Assembly: GCA_014240055.1 (NCBI GenBank)
Contig: JAAZXP010000003.1
Coordinates: 10,600-58,095, forward strand
Source: Methanobacteriota archaeon
GTDB taxonomy: Archaea; Thermoplasmatota; Poseidoniia; MGIII; CG-Epi1
Reading direction: 5' to 3'
Length of the DNA: 47,496 nt
The notes beneath the pieces are model-generated. The model was not told the DNA's origin, made no database searches, and saw only the letters and a program-made list of their open reading frames with translations. This document shows, piece by piece, positions 16,206 to 24,628 of the stretch (position 1 is the stretch's first letter; the number at the start of each line of letters is the position of its first letter). A program made the translations under genes and the position numbers.

Positions 16206-17396
16206 ATGAAACTTCCTAATAGAAGTACATTTTCAAAATATTGGGATTTAAATCCTAAAACAGTTTTTCTCAATCATGGTTCTTTTGGTGCATGTCCAAG
16301 AGCAGTCCTTGACTACCAACAGGAGTTAAGAAACCAATTAGAAAGAGATCCGGTTCACTTCTTAGATGTTACTTCTAAAGAGTTATGGGCTATAGCAATA
16401 GAAACACTTTCCAATTTTGTTAATGCAGATAAAGAAGGAATGACATTTGTTTCCAATGCAACTTCTGGTGTTAACACAGTATTAAGGTCATTAGAGCTAC
16501 AACCAGGAGATGAGATACTTGTTTCAGATCATGCATATCAAGCATGTTGGAATACAGTAGATTTTGTTACTAAAAGGGCAGGAGCAAAAACGGTCGTAGC
16601 TCCTATTCACTTTCCAATAGAAAATTCAGAGCAAGTAACACAGACAATTCTGAATTATACTACAAAAAATACAAAGTTAGCACTAATAGATACAGTAACA
16701 AGCCCCACAGGTCTGAGGCTACCTTTTGAGATCATAGTAAAAGAATTACAAGATAGAAATATTGATGTTTTACTCGATGCAGCACACGGGCCAGGTATAG
16801 TAAATCTTAATTTTAAAAATTTACAGCCAGCTTATGCTACTGGCAATGCACACAAATGGTTATGCGCACCAAAAGGTTCAGCATTTCTCTATATTCGAGA
16901 AGATAAAAGAGAAAAAATCCGCCCTCTTTCCATTAGTCACGGAGCTTCAGTTGAAGGAAGTATAGATGAAAAAATACGATTAGAATTTGATTGGCCAGGC
17001 ACCCAGGACCCCACACCATGGCTCTGTATTCCTAAAAGTATAGAATATATTGGAAATTTACTAGAAGGAGGTTGGCCATCAATAATGGCCTATAATCAAA
17101 AGTTGGCAATCGAGGCACGAAATATCATTCATGAAGTTATAGAAACTCCGAAATTGTGTCCAGATTCAATGATTGTTGGTTTATCTGCAGTAGCATTACC
17201 TGGAGATGGAAGTATTGCGAAATCAGTACTAGCTCCAGACCCTCTACATACTTTATTATTTGAGAAATATAATATCCAAGTTCCAGTTTTTGGATGGCCG
17301 CACCATAATAGAAGATATCTTCGAACAGCGTCTTATCTTTACAATTCATTAGAAGAATATCATTATTTAGCTGAAATATTGAAGAAAGAAATTTGA
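16206..17396 (+). CDS. Class-V aminotransferase-fold PLP enzyme (isopenicillin-N-epimerase-like)
   Basis: 396 aa, full length for the family. An N-terminal FLNHGSFGACP motif is typical of the CefD-like subgroup. FVSNATSGVNTVL (about 81-93) binds the PLP phosphate, DAAH (Asp191, His194) contacts the cofactor ring, and Lys217 in GNAHKWLCAPKG should form the Schiff base. Members include epimerases, cysteine desulfurase-like lyases and ergothioneine C-S lyases; which reaction applies here cannot be told from motifs. It is cytosolic. It begins one base after the preceding stop, continuing the plus-strand operon. The three genes have no obvious metabolic link. Confidence 0.85.
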   Translation: MKLPNRSTFSKYWDLNPKTVFLNHGSFGACPRAVLDYQQELRNQLERDPVHFLDVTSKELWAIAIETLSNFVNADKEGMTFVSNATSGVNTVLRSLELQPGDEILVSDHAYQACWNTVDFVTKRAGAKTVVAPIHFPIENSEQVTQTILNYTTKNTKLALIDTVTSPTGLRLPFEIIVKELQDRNIDVLLDAAHGPGIVNLNFKNLQPAYATGNAHKWLCAPKGSAFLYIREDKREKIRPLSISHGASVEGSIDEKIRLEFDWPGTQDPTPWLCIPKSIEYIGNLLEGGWPSIMAYNQKLAIEARNIIHEVIETPKLCPDSMIVGLSAVALPGDGSIAKSVLAPDPLHTLLFEKYNIQVPVFGWPHHNRRYLRTASYLYNSLEEYHYLAEILKKEI

Positions 17397-17403
17397 CCGG
17401 ACA

Positions 17404-17413
17404 CTTTTAAAAC
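17404..17413 (+). promoter_or_regulatory. Probable TATA box of the aIF5B gene
   Basis: CTTTTAAAAC lies 24-33 bp upstream of ATG 17437, the spacing expected for a leaderless archaeal mRNA. It supports ATG 17437 over the in-frame TTG at 17422. Confidence 0.5.
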
Positions 17414-17436
17414 TAGCTAATTTGCACAGAATCTCT

Positions 17437-19302
17437 ATGCGCTCAGATGACAACGAATTTGACGATTTGCCTGATGAGGATTCTGACGACGAGGAATCTG
17501 AAGAAATAGAAGAATCTGAAGTGGAAGATGAGATTGATCCCGATGCACCTTTACGTCAACCTATTGTTGCAGTATTGGGCCATGTAGACCATGGAAAAAC
17601 GTCACTTCTTGACTATGTAAGAGGAACTACAGTTGTTAAGAGAGAAGCAGGAGCCATAACGCAACACATAGGAGCTACAGAAGTTCCCTATGATACCGTT
17701 TCTAAGATATGTGGCCCGTTGTTGAAGGACGGAACAACAACACTACCTGGTTTGCTTTTCATAGATACACCAGGCCACCATTCGTTTACAACATTAAGAT
17801 CAAGAGGTGGAGCTTTGGCAGACTTGGCAATATTAGTAGTAGATATAACTGAAGGTTTCAAGCCCCAGACTATAGAATCCATAAATATACTAAAACAACA
17901 ACAAACACCTTTCATTTTAGCGCTAAATAAAGTAGACAAATTACCTGGATGGCGTACAAAGACTGGTTCATTTTTAGCCAATAATGCGAATCAAAGTTCA
18001 ACAGCAAAACAGACTTTTCAAAATCGAATGTATGAAATCATAGGCGCTCTTGGTTCCCATGGTTTTGATTCAGCTCTTTTCTCAGAAATAGAAGATTTTC
18101 AAAAAACAATTGCCTTAGTTCCAACATCCGTCAAAGAGACCGGAGAAGGAGTTCCAGAATTATTTATGATTTTAATGGGGCTCGCTCAGAGATATCTAAG
18201 AGGTAAATTACTACTAGATTACGGTTCTTCAGAGGGTACCGTTATTGAAATTAAAGAAGAGAAAGGATTAGGAAAAACATTGGGAGTTATAATCTATAAT
18301 GGAATTCTAAAGTCATCAGATACATTGATAATAGGTGCACAACCAGAGCCAATAGTAACGAGGGTGCGAAGTTTACTTCAACCTAAACCTTTGGATGAAA
18401 TAAGAGATCCAAGACAACAATTTGATAATGTAAAAATTGTTGGAGCGGCAGCTGGCTTGAAGGTTGTAGCTCCCAATATAGAGGGTGTAGTTGCAGGAGC
18501 TCCATTTTACAGTGCAGAAACAGATGAAGAGGTAGATGAAGCCTTAGACAAGCTTACAGATTCAATGAAATCGAATGTAAAATGCACAGATGAAGGTGTA
18601 GTAATTAGAGCAGATGCAATTGGATCGTTAGAAGCTTTAGCTTACGAATTGTCTGCAGCTGGAGTTCCTATTGTGAAGGCTTCAGTAGGGGACGTCTCAA
18701 GAAGAGATGTGGTAACGGCAGATCCTTCTGAAGAAGAATATAGATCAATTTTAGCTTTCAACGTTAAGATACATCCAGATGCAAAGAATGAATTACATGA
18801 AACAGGCGTCACACTTTTTGAATCAGATATTGTTTACAGGCTCTTAGAAGATTACCAAGAATGGAAAGAAAAAATAAAAGATAAGCAGGCTCAACATTTG
18901 AGAGATGATTTCGCACATCCAGGTAAATTTGAAATATTGGAAGGCCATACATTTAGAACCCGAGATCCGGCAGTTGTTGGCGTAAGGGTATTGGGCGGAC
19001 GTATTGCCTTAAATCAGGGAGTTTTACGAAATGATAATGCAGTGGTAGGGCATATCAAATCATTACGTTCAGGTGAGCAGGTTCTCAAAGAAGCAATTCA
19101 GGGTGATGAAGTTGCAGTCGCAATTAATAATGTAACAGTAGGTCGCCAAATATCAGAAGGTGATGTATTGTATATTGAAATGGACGAACGCGCAATTTTG
19201 AAAATTCGGGAAGCTGGTGTAAAATTGAGTCCTATTGAAGAAGATATAATTACAGAAATGCAGAAAATTAAGAGAAAAGATCAACCTTTTTGGGCTAGAT
19301 AA
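17437..19302 (+). CDS. infB: Translation initiation factor aIF5B
   Basis: 621 aa. An acidic N-terminal tail (about 1-38, Asp/Glu-rich) precedes the GTPase domain: G1 GHVDHGKT (48-55), G3 DTPGHHSF, G4 NKVD. Beta-barrel domain II, domain III and a C-terminal domain (VLGGRIALNQGVL) complete the archaeal/eukaryotic eIF5B layout, near the usual 600 aa. The factor promotes ribosomal subunit joining and initiator-tRNA positioning in a GTP-dependent way. No intein is present. The start was chosen at ATG 17437 because a TATA box sits at leaderless distance. The convergent neighbour ends 3 bp after this stop. Confidence 0.96.
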   Translation: MRSDDNEFDDLPDEDSDDEESEEIEESEVEDEIDPDAPLRQPIVAVLGHVDHGKTSLLDYVRGTTVVKREAGAITQHIGATEVPYDTVSKICGPLLKDGTTTLPGLLFIDTPGHHSFTTLRSRGGALADLAILVVDITEGFKPQTIESINILKQQQTPFILALNKVDKLPGWRTKTGSFLANNANQSSTAKQTFQNRMYEIIGALGSHGFDSALFSEIEDFQKTIALVPTSVKETGEGVPELFMILMGLAQRYLRGKLLLDYGSSEGTVIEIKEEKGLGKTLGVIIYNGILKSSDTLIIGAQPEPIVTRVRSLLQPKPLDEIRDPRQQFDNVKIVGAAAGLKVVAPNIEGVVAGAPFYSAETDEEVDEALDKLTDSMKSNVKCTDEGVVIRADAIGSLEALAYELSAAGVPIVKASVGDVSRRDVVTADPSEEEYRSILAFNVKIHPDAKNELHETGVTLFESDIVYRLLEDYQEWKEKIKDKQAQHLRDDFAHPGKFEILEGHTFRTRDPAVVGVRVLGGRIALNQGVLRNDNAVVGHIKSLRSGEQVLKEAIQGDEVAVAINNVTVGRQISEGDVLYIEMDERAILKIREAGVKLSPIEEDIITEMQKIKRKDQPFWAR

Positions 19303-19304
19303 TT

Positions 19305-20315
19305 TTAGTAATCAACTTGTCCGTAATAACGAAATAATCTTTTACCAATAGGAATGTTATTTTGATATTTTTGAATTTCTTTTTTTCCCATTTCACCCAT
19401 TGCTAGTTTTAATGAAAGATAAGGTGGACAATAATTATCTGAATAAATATAGGTCGAAACTCTAGGATTTATTTCCATTAGTACTCCTCCTCGAGTACTG
19501 ATGTCAACACAATAATCCATAGGTAGGTGTTCCATTACTTTTTCAGCATATTTAACCGCTTTTTTATCATCAATAAATTCGTAATTCATTCCGAGTCCTG
19601 ATGCAAAATTCATTCTAAGTTTAACTGAGCAAACTAACATTTCACCTTCTTGGACCACTGGGTCGATTTTGAGTTCTTCACCATCTAAATATTCCATTAT
19701 CATTAATTCGGGGATTTCTTTTCCAGAGACTGTGTTTTTTAATTCATCCATGGATATAAATTTAGCAAAAGGGCGGCCATTGAATAATAAATCATATCTA
19801 TCTGATTTTTCAGTCATTACTCTTACTCCTCTTGCACCTTTTCCTTCAGGTGGTTTGAATACAATATCTTTGTCAGGATATCCAAGTTTTAAAGCAGCAT
19901 TTTCCAATTCTTCAAATGTCCGAACTAAATAATATTTTGGGACTTCTATTTTTCCTTTAAAATGTTCATACATTAAAAATTTATTTTCACAAATATTGAC
20001 AAGTTCATGCTTAGATGCTAGAAGTTTACAATATTTTTCTATGGTTTCAGATGCTTTTGATAGATGAAACATTTCCCATGAAGTTTGGGGAAACACAATA
20101 TCGATATTGTGTTGTTTAACAAGTTCTATAATAGAATCCACATATCCTTTTTCATAAGCCCAGGGAACTATCGAAAAATCGTCACAAATCCATTTTCCGA
20201 TGGCCTGTTCAGTGGCATTTGTGCCTAAAATAAAGATGTCTGGTTCTTGTTTTTTAAGATTCGTAATCAGCGCATGCGCACCCGGGCATCCAACTCCAGT
20301 TAGTAGAATTCTCAC
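19305..20315 (-). CDS. ATP-grasp ligase, CarB/PylC-like
   Basis: 336 aa. The N-terminal Rossmann-like half starts ILLTGVGCPGAHALITNL, as in CarB- and PylC-related proteins. The ATP-grasp core has VFKPPEGKGARGVRVM (about 150-165, ATP-binding Lys and Gly loop), a MIMEYLDGEELKID strand (acidic) and MEINPRVST (metal-binding Glu and Asn). Such enzymes join a carboxylate to an amine with ATP; the substrates are unknown. The GTG start overlaps the preceding GT4 stop as GTGA, so it is the last gene of a deacetylase / glycosyltransferase / ligase operon, suggesting ligation onto an amino sugar or decoration of a glycan. Confidence 0.82.
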   Translation of the reverse strand: MRILLTGVGCPGAHALITNLKKQEPDIFILGTNATEQAIGKWICDDFSIVPWAYEKGYVDSIIELVKQHNIDIVFPQTSWEMFHLSKASETIEKYCKLLASKHELVNICENKFLMYEHFKGKIEVPKYYLVRTFEELENAALKLGYPDKDIVFKPPEGKGARGVRVMTEKSDRYDLLFNGRPFAKFISMDELKNTVSGKEIPELMIMEYLDGEELKIDPVVQEGEMLVCSVKLRMNFASGLGMNYEFIDDKKAVKYAEKVMEHLPMDYCVDISTRGGVLMEINPRVSTYIYSDNYCPPYLSLKLAMGEMGKKEIQKYQNNIPIGKRLFRYYGQVDY

Positions 20316-21463
20316 TTTTCGTCACCAGCCTCGCCTTCTAACAAGTTTTTGTAGACTTTTAGCAATTTTTTTTCTTGTAATTCCCATGCATAATTCATTT
20401 TGAAAGCTTTGAATCCATTTTCACCCATTTTCTTTCTGAGCTCTTTATCATTTGATAGCATTGTAAGTGTATCAGTCCATTCTTCAGATACCAACCCGCA
20501 ATTGTATCTTTCAACAATTTTTCTTCTAGCATCGTAAGGTCCAACAATAGCAGGCACCTTGTATCCCATTGCGTCTAATAATTTTTTAGGAAGTGCATAA
20601 TCTCTTAATTTTCTATGAACATAATGCCCAACGATCAGAATATCGCAAGCTGCATAACACTCATTCATCATACTGTATGGAAGAGGCCCTGTGAATTTTG
20701 CATTTGCGCCCTTATCTTCAGCTATTTTTTCTAATTCTTCAATCATTTCACTGTATCCGCCTCTTCCTTTAGGAGGTCCTCCAACAATTAGTAAGCTAAG
20801 GGCATTAACTTTAGATGCAGAATCTATAATTTCTTCCAATATTGGTTTTCTTAGAGCTCCAATATATCCAGCTACAATCCCATCTAAACCAAACCTATGA
20901 TTTTCTACAGGCTGTTGAACCACTTCTAACGGCTCTGAATTGTATAGAACAGTACCTCCACCCAATCTTATAGCTAATTCATCTGAGACTGTTAAAACTG
21001 CGTCTATGCTATCAATTAGCTTTCTTTGCTTTCTTTCATAATATTTACCAATAAACCAATTTTGCACTATCTCCATATTTGGCCAGTCTTCATGAGAATC
21101 AAAGATAACTTTTGCATTTGTAATTCTTTTAACGTTTACTGCCACATCTAATACTTCTAAGTCATGAGCGTGGATAATATCTGGTTTATATTCTTCGATT
21201 TTGACTTCGAGTTGTTTCATGGCTCTTTTAAAGCTTCTTACTTTTGATAAAAATCCACCTTCTAAATCTTCGAATATTCTAACAACCTTAATTCCATTTC
21301 TTTCATCTTCCCATTTTGTTTCATATTTATCCATACGACGGGCCCAGCAAAAGACTGTAACTTCAAATCCAAAATTTACAAGACTCGTTGCCTCACGATA
21401 GACTCGAGTGTCCTCATTAGGTATGAGAAGGTCATGGCCAAGAATCATAGCTATACGCGTCAT
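20312..21463 (-). CDS. GT4-type glycosyltransferase (GT-B fold)
   Basis: 383 aa. The N-terminal acceptor domain has DIIHAHDLEVLDVA and VIFDSHEDWPN. The C-terminal nucleotide-sugar domain contains GYIGALRKPI, SLLIVGGPPKGRGG, AACDILIVGHYVHRK and PKKLLDAMGYKVP, the place of the GT4 donor-binding motif. No membrane helix is seen, so it is cytosolic or peripheral. It should transfer a sugar from an activated donor. Its ATG overlaps the stop of the PIG-L gene as ATGA, and its stop overlaps the ATP-grasp start. The set resembles the glycosyltransferase-plus-deacetylase logic of bacillithiol/mycothiol synthesis or surface glycan assembly. Confidence 0.87.
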   Translation of the reverse strand: MTRIAMILGHDLLIPNEDTRVYREATSLVNFGFEVTVFCWARRMDKYETKWEDERNGIKVVRIFEDLEGGFLSKVRSFKRAMKQLEVKIEEYKPDIIHAHDLEVLDVAVNVKRITNAKVIFDSHEDWPNMEIVQNWFIGKYYERKQRKLIDSIDAVLTVSDELAIRLGGGTVLYNSEPLEVVQQPVENHRFGLDGIVAGYIGALRKPILEEIIDSASKVNALSLLIVGGPPKGRGGYSEMIEELEKIAEDKGANAKFTGPLPYSMMNECYAACDILIVGHYVHRKLRDYALPKKLLDAMGYKVPAIVGPYDARRKIVERYNCGLVSEEWTDTLTMLSNDKELRKKMGENGFKAFKMNYAWELQEKKLLKVYKNLLEGEAGDEK

Positions 21464-22230
21464 ATTATTTGATCTAACCTCACTTTAATCGTTTCAAACC
21501 CCTCTGCAAAGTCACTTGCTAACTGTATTCCTCTCATCTTCACAACAGACCTAAAGAACTTCTCATTAAAATAGGGATTGTGCTTTTGACTATCGTAACA
21601 ATCCAATGCTAAAATCTTCTTTTTGATATGTCGTTCTTTAAGAGGTATGAAGCAATTCAATGACACTGATAAATTATTCCATGGCAGTTCATAGCCAAGT
21701 AGAGTACAGTTTCTAAATGCTCGTTTAGCTTCTTCGGTTACAACACCATGATCTTGATGTATGTCTGTAGTTGTTGGTGTAAAAACGACGTCATATTGAA
21801 TAGATCTAGAGTGGTCATAGAGGGCCTGTAAAATCTCTTGACGGTCTCTAGGGAAAAAGCGCGTGTAAAAGTTTAGTATCTCATGAGTAACTCCCATTAT
21901 TTTACTAGATTCTGCAGCTTCTTCAACAAGATTTGGATATCTTTCAGCAACTGCACTGAAGTAAATAATATGCACATCCCATCCTTCTTCAATCATTTTA
22001 GCAATAGTACCTCCGCACCCTAGCTCAGCATCATCAGTATGCGGACTTAATACAAGAGCTTTTTTATTTCGAGACATTTCATTCTTCAAATTAACGGAAC
22101 TTCTCAAATCTTCACTAATATTTTGGTTATTATTTTTAGCCCTTTCTTTTAAAATTTTCCAATCATTAGCAAAATCTTCAGTAATAGTAAACAGATATTG
22201 CTCAGGTTTCTGCCCCTTCTTCCAAACCAT
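21460..22230 (-). CDS. PIG-L/LmbE-family N-deacetylase
   Basis: 256 aa. The zinc motif is SPHTDDAELGCGG (His64, Asp66, Asp67), completed by HQDH with His161 near DIHQDH. Family enzymes remove the acetyl group from N-acetylglucosamine-containing substrates (GlcNAc-PI, mycothiol and bacillithiol precursors). An N-terminal extension of about 50 charged residues precedes the canonical start (MSRNKKALVLSPHTDD at residue 52). I keep the long form because a TATA element lies 26-33 bp upstream of ATG 22230, though the internal ATG is possible. It is the first gene of the operon with GT4 and ATP-grasp. Confidence 0.88.
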   Translation of the reverse strand: MVWKKGQKPEQYLFTITEDFANDWKILKERAKNNNQNISEDLRSSVNLKNEMSRNKKALVLSPHTDDAELGCGGTIAKMIEEGWDVHIIYFSAVAERYPNLVEEAAESSKIMGVTHEILNFYTRFFPRDRQEILQALYDHSRSIQYDVVFTPTTTDIHQDHGVVTEEAKRAFRNCTLLGYELPWNNLSVSLNCFIPLKERHIKKKILALDCYDSQKHNPYFNEKFFRSVVKMRGIQLASDFAEGFETIKVRLDQII

Positions 22231-22253
22231 AGATTATATATGTTTAGATATAG

Positions 22254-22265
22254 GGTTATATAACC
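22254..22265. promoter_or_regulatory. Palindromic TATA element shared by divergent genes
   Basis: GGTTATATAACC is a perfect 12-bp palindrome in the 51-bp gap between two divergent starts. Its core is about 26-33 bp upstream of ATG 22230 (minus strand) and about 19-26 bp upstream of GTG 22282 (plus strand), so one symmetric box could serve both leaderless transcripts. Confidence 0.5.
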
Positions 22266-22281
22266 TTTCCTTTGGTCTTTT

Positions 22282-22830
22282 GTGGAAGATATAAATATTA
22301 CTAATTTTGAAGGCGTTTATGAACCAGCAGAAGACTCTTGGTTAATGTCAAGACATATTCCTAATTTTGAAGGAAATGTATTAGAAGTTGGTAGCGGCAC
22401 AGGCATTATTTCAATCCATTTGGCTCGAAGAGGGCATCAAGTTACAGCTGTAGATTTGAACCCAAAGGCAGTTCAAGCCACTAAATTCAATGCTAAAAAT
22501 AATAAGGTTAATATTGAAGTTTTAGAAGGCAATTTATTCAGTTCAGTTCAAAATCGTAGATTCGATACAATTGTTTGCAATCCGCCTTATCTTCCTCCAA
22601 CTGAAGATTATGATGATCCTGAATTAGCTTTAGCCGTTGAAGGCGGTCCTAGTGGGTCTGAGTTTACAATAAATCTTCTTACTCAAGCAAAAGATTATCT
22701 TAATTCAAATGGATCAATATATCTAATACTTTCAAGCAGAATGAAAGAGTTTAAAGTTGATTGGAAAAGGAAGGTTATCAAACAAGAAAAATTTTTCTTT
22801 GAAAGATTAAATCTGGTCCACTTTTTCTGA
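22282..22830 (+). CDS. HemK2/Mtq2-like class-I SAM-dependent methyltransferase
   Basis: 182 aa, GTG start. An N-terminal VYEPAEDSWLM motif is typical of the archaeal/eukaryotic HemK2 branch. SAM-binding motif I is VLEVGSGTGIISI (33-45) and the catalytic NPPYLPP sits at 100-106. In eukaryotes this branch methylates the GGQ glutamine of release factor eRF1; archaeal members probably modify aRF1 or related targets. The protein is slightly shorter than usual. Its 3' end overlaps the convergent DUF106 gene by 24 bp. It shares a bidirectional promoter region with the PIG-L operon. Confidence 0.88.
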   Translation: MEDINITNFEGVYEPAEDSWLMSRHIPNFEGNVLEVGSGTGIISIHLARRGHQVTAVDLNPKAVQATKFNAKNNKVNIEVLEGNLFSSVQNRRFDTIVCNPPYLPPTEDYDDPELALAVEGGPSGSEFTINLLTQAKDYLNSNGSIYLILSSRMKEFKVDWKRKVIKQEKFFFERLNLVHFF

Positions 22831-23469
22831 TTTACTAAGCGAAAGTAATTTTAGAAATCGCATTAAAATCTGACCAAAAGGCAGTGATAATGCAGAGTAA
22901 ATTAAGATAGAATGTGGTAAAATCCACAATCTATCTGTTAAACTATAGTTTGGTTCCCATGGTAAAGACATAACTTGTAAGTCCATTCGATCGACAAAAT
23001 TATTTTCCCCAAAGCAGAGCCAAAATATAATAGGCATAGCAATCAACATAGTAAACATCATAGGCCTCATTTGGTTGGACATCATTTCACTTTGAAGAAC
23101 CATTACCTGAGGTTGCATAGTCATTAACTTATTCAAACGAGCATTATTTCCGCTACGTCGAGCTTCGCTCATTTCTTTGTTGTAGGCTGCCATTTTGGTT
23201 TGAATTTCAGCTACTTTTTCCCAGTCTATTAATATGTGGCGAATAATAGTCGTCAAAGAAATCATTAGAACGCCAGCAAAGAGGAATGTTAGTACGGGAT
23301 ATTCATGTTCAAAACCAATTTGAGGTTCTAGAATATTTTCAGCAAGATTCCCCATTCCAACTCTCATTTCCGGATTTAACAAGATGTAAACCATGAAAAG
23401 CATTGTTAGTAACATACCACCCATAGCAGGAGGTTGCACTTCCTCTTCAGAAGTATTTTCTTCGCTCAT
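22807..23469 (-). CDS. DUF106/Ylp1 membrane protein (archaeal YidC/Oxa1 relative)
   Basis: 220 aa. An acidic N-terminal tail, first helix (about 17-33), second helix (about 57-77), a cytosolic charged coiled-coil region (VAEIQTKMAAYNKEMSEARRSGNNARLNKLM) and then three further hydrophobic segments with MRPMMFTMLIAMPIIFWLCF. This matches DUF106 proteins of the Oxa1 superfamily, which bind ribosomes and help insert membrane proteins. The position downstream of secY and adkA at the end of the ribosomal operon is the usual archaeal arrangement. Its start overlaps the adkA stop by 4 bp. Confidence 0.9.
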   Translation of the reverse strand: MSEENTSEEEVQPPAMGGMLLTMLFMVYILLNPEMRVGMGNLAENILEPQIGFEHEYPVLTFLFAGVLMISLTTIIRHILIDWEKVAEIQTKMAAYNKEMSEARRSGNNARLNKLMTMQPQVMVLQSEMMSNQMRPMMFTMLIAMPIIFWLCFGENNFVDRMDLQVMSLPWEPNYSLTDRLWILPHSILIYSALSLPFGQILMRFLKLLSLSKSEKVDQI

Positions 23470-24002
23470 TTATTCAAAACCTTCCTGAATTGTTCAACGG
23501 CAATATCAACTTCATCATCATGGTTCTCTACGATAGAAACAGTTGCACCTACGATAGAGGCTGCAGTTGCAGCATAATCACGATTTACTTTTTGGTGCAT
23601 ATCAATGTCATCAGCATCTCTCAGTCTAGACGGATCCTTAGATCTTCTTCCTGCAATTTCCTGGGCTGTTGCTTCTACTAAAACAATAATATTTGGATTC
23701 AGTGCACGTATTGTCCATTCTGGCAATCCAGGCATGAATCCCGAAGGAGTTAAGATAGATGCATGCGTATCTACTACAACATCTCCCATTTTGGAGATCC
23801 TATCTCCTGCTTGTTTTTGCAAATCTTGTTGTTTCTCGACAGGTAATTTCCTCATCTCATCACGGTTGTCGACACCTTCTTTTTGAGCTTCTTCAAACAT
23901 AGTACTACCAAAATTCACAATTTTGTACCCGTAGTCTTTTGCAGCATTCATAACAGTACTTTTCCCTACTCCAGGAACTCCAGTTACAATTACAACACCC
24001 AT
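23466..24002 (-). CDS. adkA: Archaeal adenylate kinase AdkA
   Basis: 178 aa, close to the usual 190 aa for archaeal-type adenylate kinases, which interconvert ATP+AMP and 2 ADP. P-loop GVPGVGKS is at 8-15 and an AMP-site pattern follows (YGYKIVNFGSTMFEEAQKEG and VVVDTHASI). The FMPGLPEW segment and the RRSKDPSRLRD lid-like region fit the archaeal form. It starts 2 bp after the hexapeptide transferase stop and couples to DUF106 by a 4-bp overlap. Confidence 0.93.
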   Translation of the reverse strand: MGVVIVTGVPGVGKSTVMNAAKDYGYKIVNFGSTMFEEAQKEGVDNRDEMRKLPVEKQQDLQKQAGDRISKMGDVVVDTHASILTPSGFMPGLPEWTIRALNPNIIVLVEATAQEIAGRRSKDPSRLRDADDIDMHQKVNRDYAATAASIVGATVSIVENHDDEVDIAVEQFRKVLNK

Positions 24003-24004
24003 CT

Positions 24005-24628
24005 CTATTTGCCTAATCGGTTGGGTTTTTTTAGGCTTTCTGGCAACTTAGTAAATATTGCAGGACATCCTTTAGCTAAATGCCAAGCAGGAATATCTTT
24101 TGTTACAACAGCCCCTCCAGCTACGAATGAGCCTTGACCAAGAGTTATTCCTGGCATCAAAGTCGCATTTGCACCTACAGAAACATCATCTTCAATTGTT
24201 ATTTTATCAAGTAAATATTCAGTTCTAAGTGGAGTTTTATCATTTGTTAGAGTTGCGTTAGGTCCCAAAAAGACGCGATTGCCAATTTTGCTTCCAGTTG
24301 GGATGTATACTCCAGTTTGGAAACTACAATTATCTCCAATTGTACAGCCATTATCAATAACTACATTAGTACCTATCAGGCAATTATTTCCAATAATTGT
24401 ATTTTCTCTAATTAGAAAATTATGACCAGTTCTAGTATTTTTCCCTATTATTGCAGTGGAGTAAATCGCGCCGGGCCTTATTTTGGAATTATCTCCAATT
24501 TGACATCCGGCGATACTCTCCGGATTACTTTTCAGTAAATTCAGTTCAGCATTATGTGGATAACCAATTAATGCCTCAGAGTCAATAAAACAAGAATTTC
24601 CTATTTTAGAATTGCCGAAAATTGGCAT
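24005..24628 (-). CDS. Left-handed beta-helix acyltransferase (hexapeptide repeat)
   Basis: 207 aa. Many imperfect hexapeptide repeats ([LIV]-G-x4 turns such as IGNSCF, IGDNSK, IGKNTR, IGNNCL, IGDNCS, IGNRVF) build a trimeric beta-helix, with a C-terminal VTKDIPAWHLAKGCPAI cap typical of sugar O- or N-acetyltransferases (WbbJ/NeuD-like). The substrate is probably an activated sugar for surface glycans. It is unusual here: it lies between secY (1-bp TAATG overlap) and adkA (2-bp gap), where archaeal operons normally pass directly from secY to adkA. It is co-transcribed with the translation genes. Confidence 0.87.
   Translation of the reverse strand: MPIFGNSKIGNSCFIDSEALIGYPHNAELNLLKSNPESIAGCQIGDNSKIRPGAIYSTAIIGKNTRTGHNFLIRENTIIGNNCLIGTNVVIDNGCTIGDNCSFQTGVYIPTGSKIGNRVFLGPNATLTNDKTPLRTEYLLDKITIEDDVSVGANATLMPGITLGQGSFVAGGAVVTKDIPAWHLAKGCPAIFTKLPESLKKPNRLGK

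Noticed and set aside
17422-17436. In-frame TTG start for aIF5B
   Set aside because: The TATA box spacing fits a leaderless transcript at ATG 17437.
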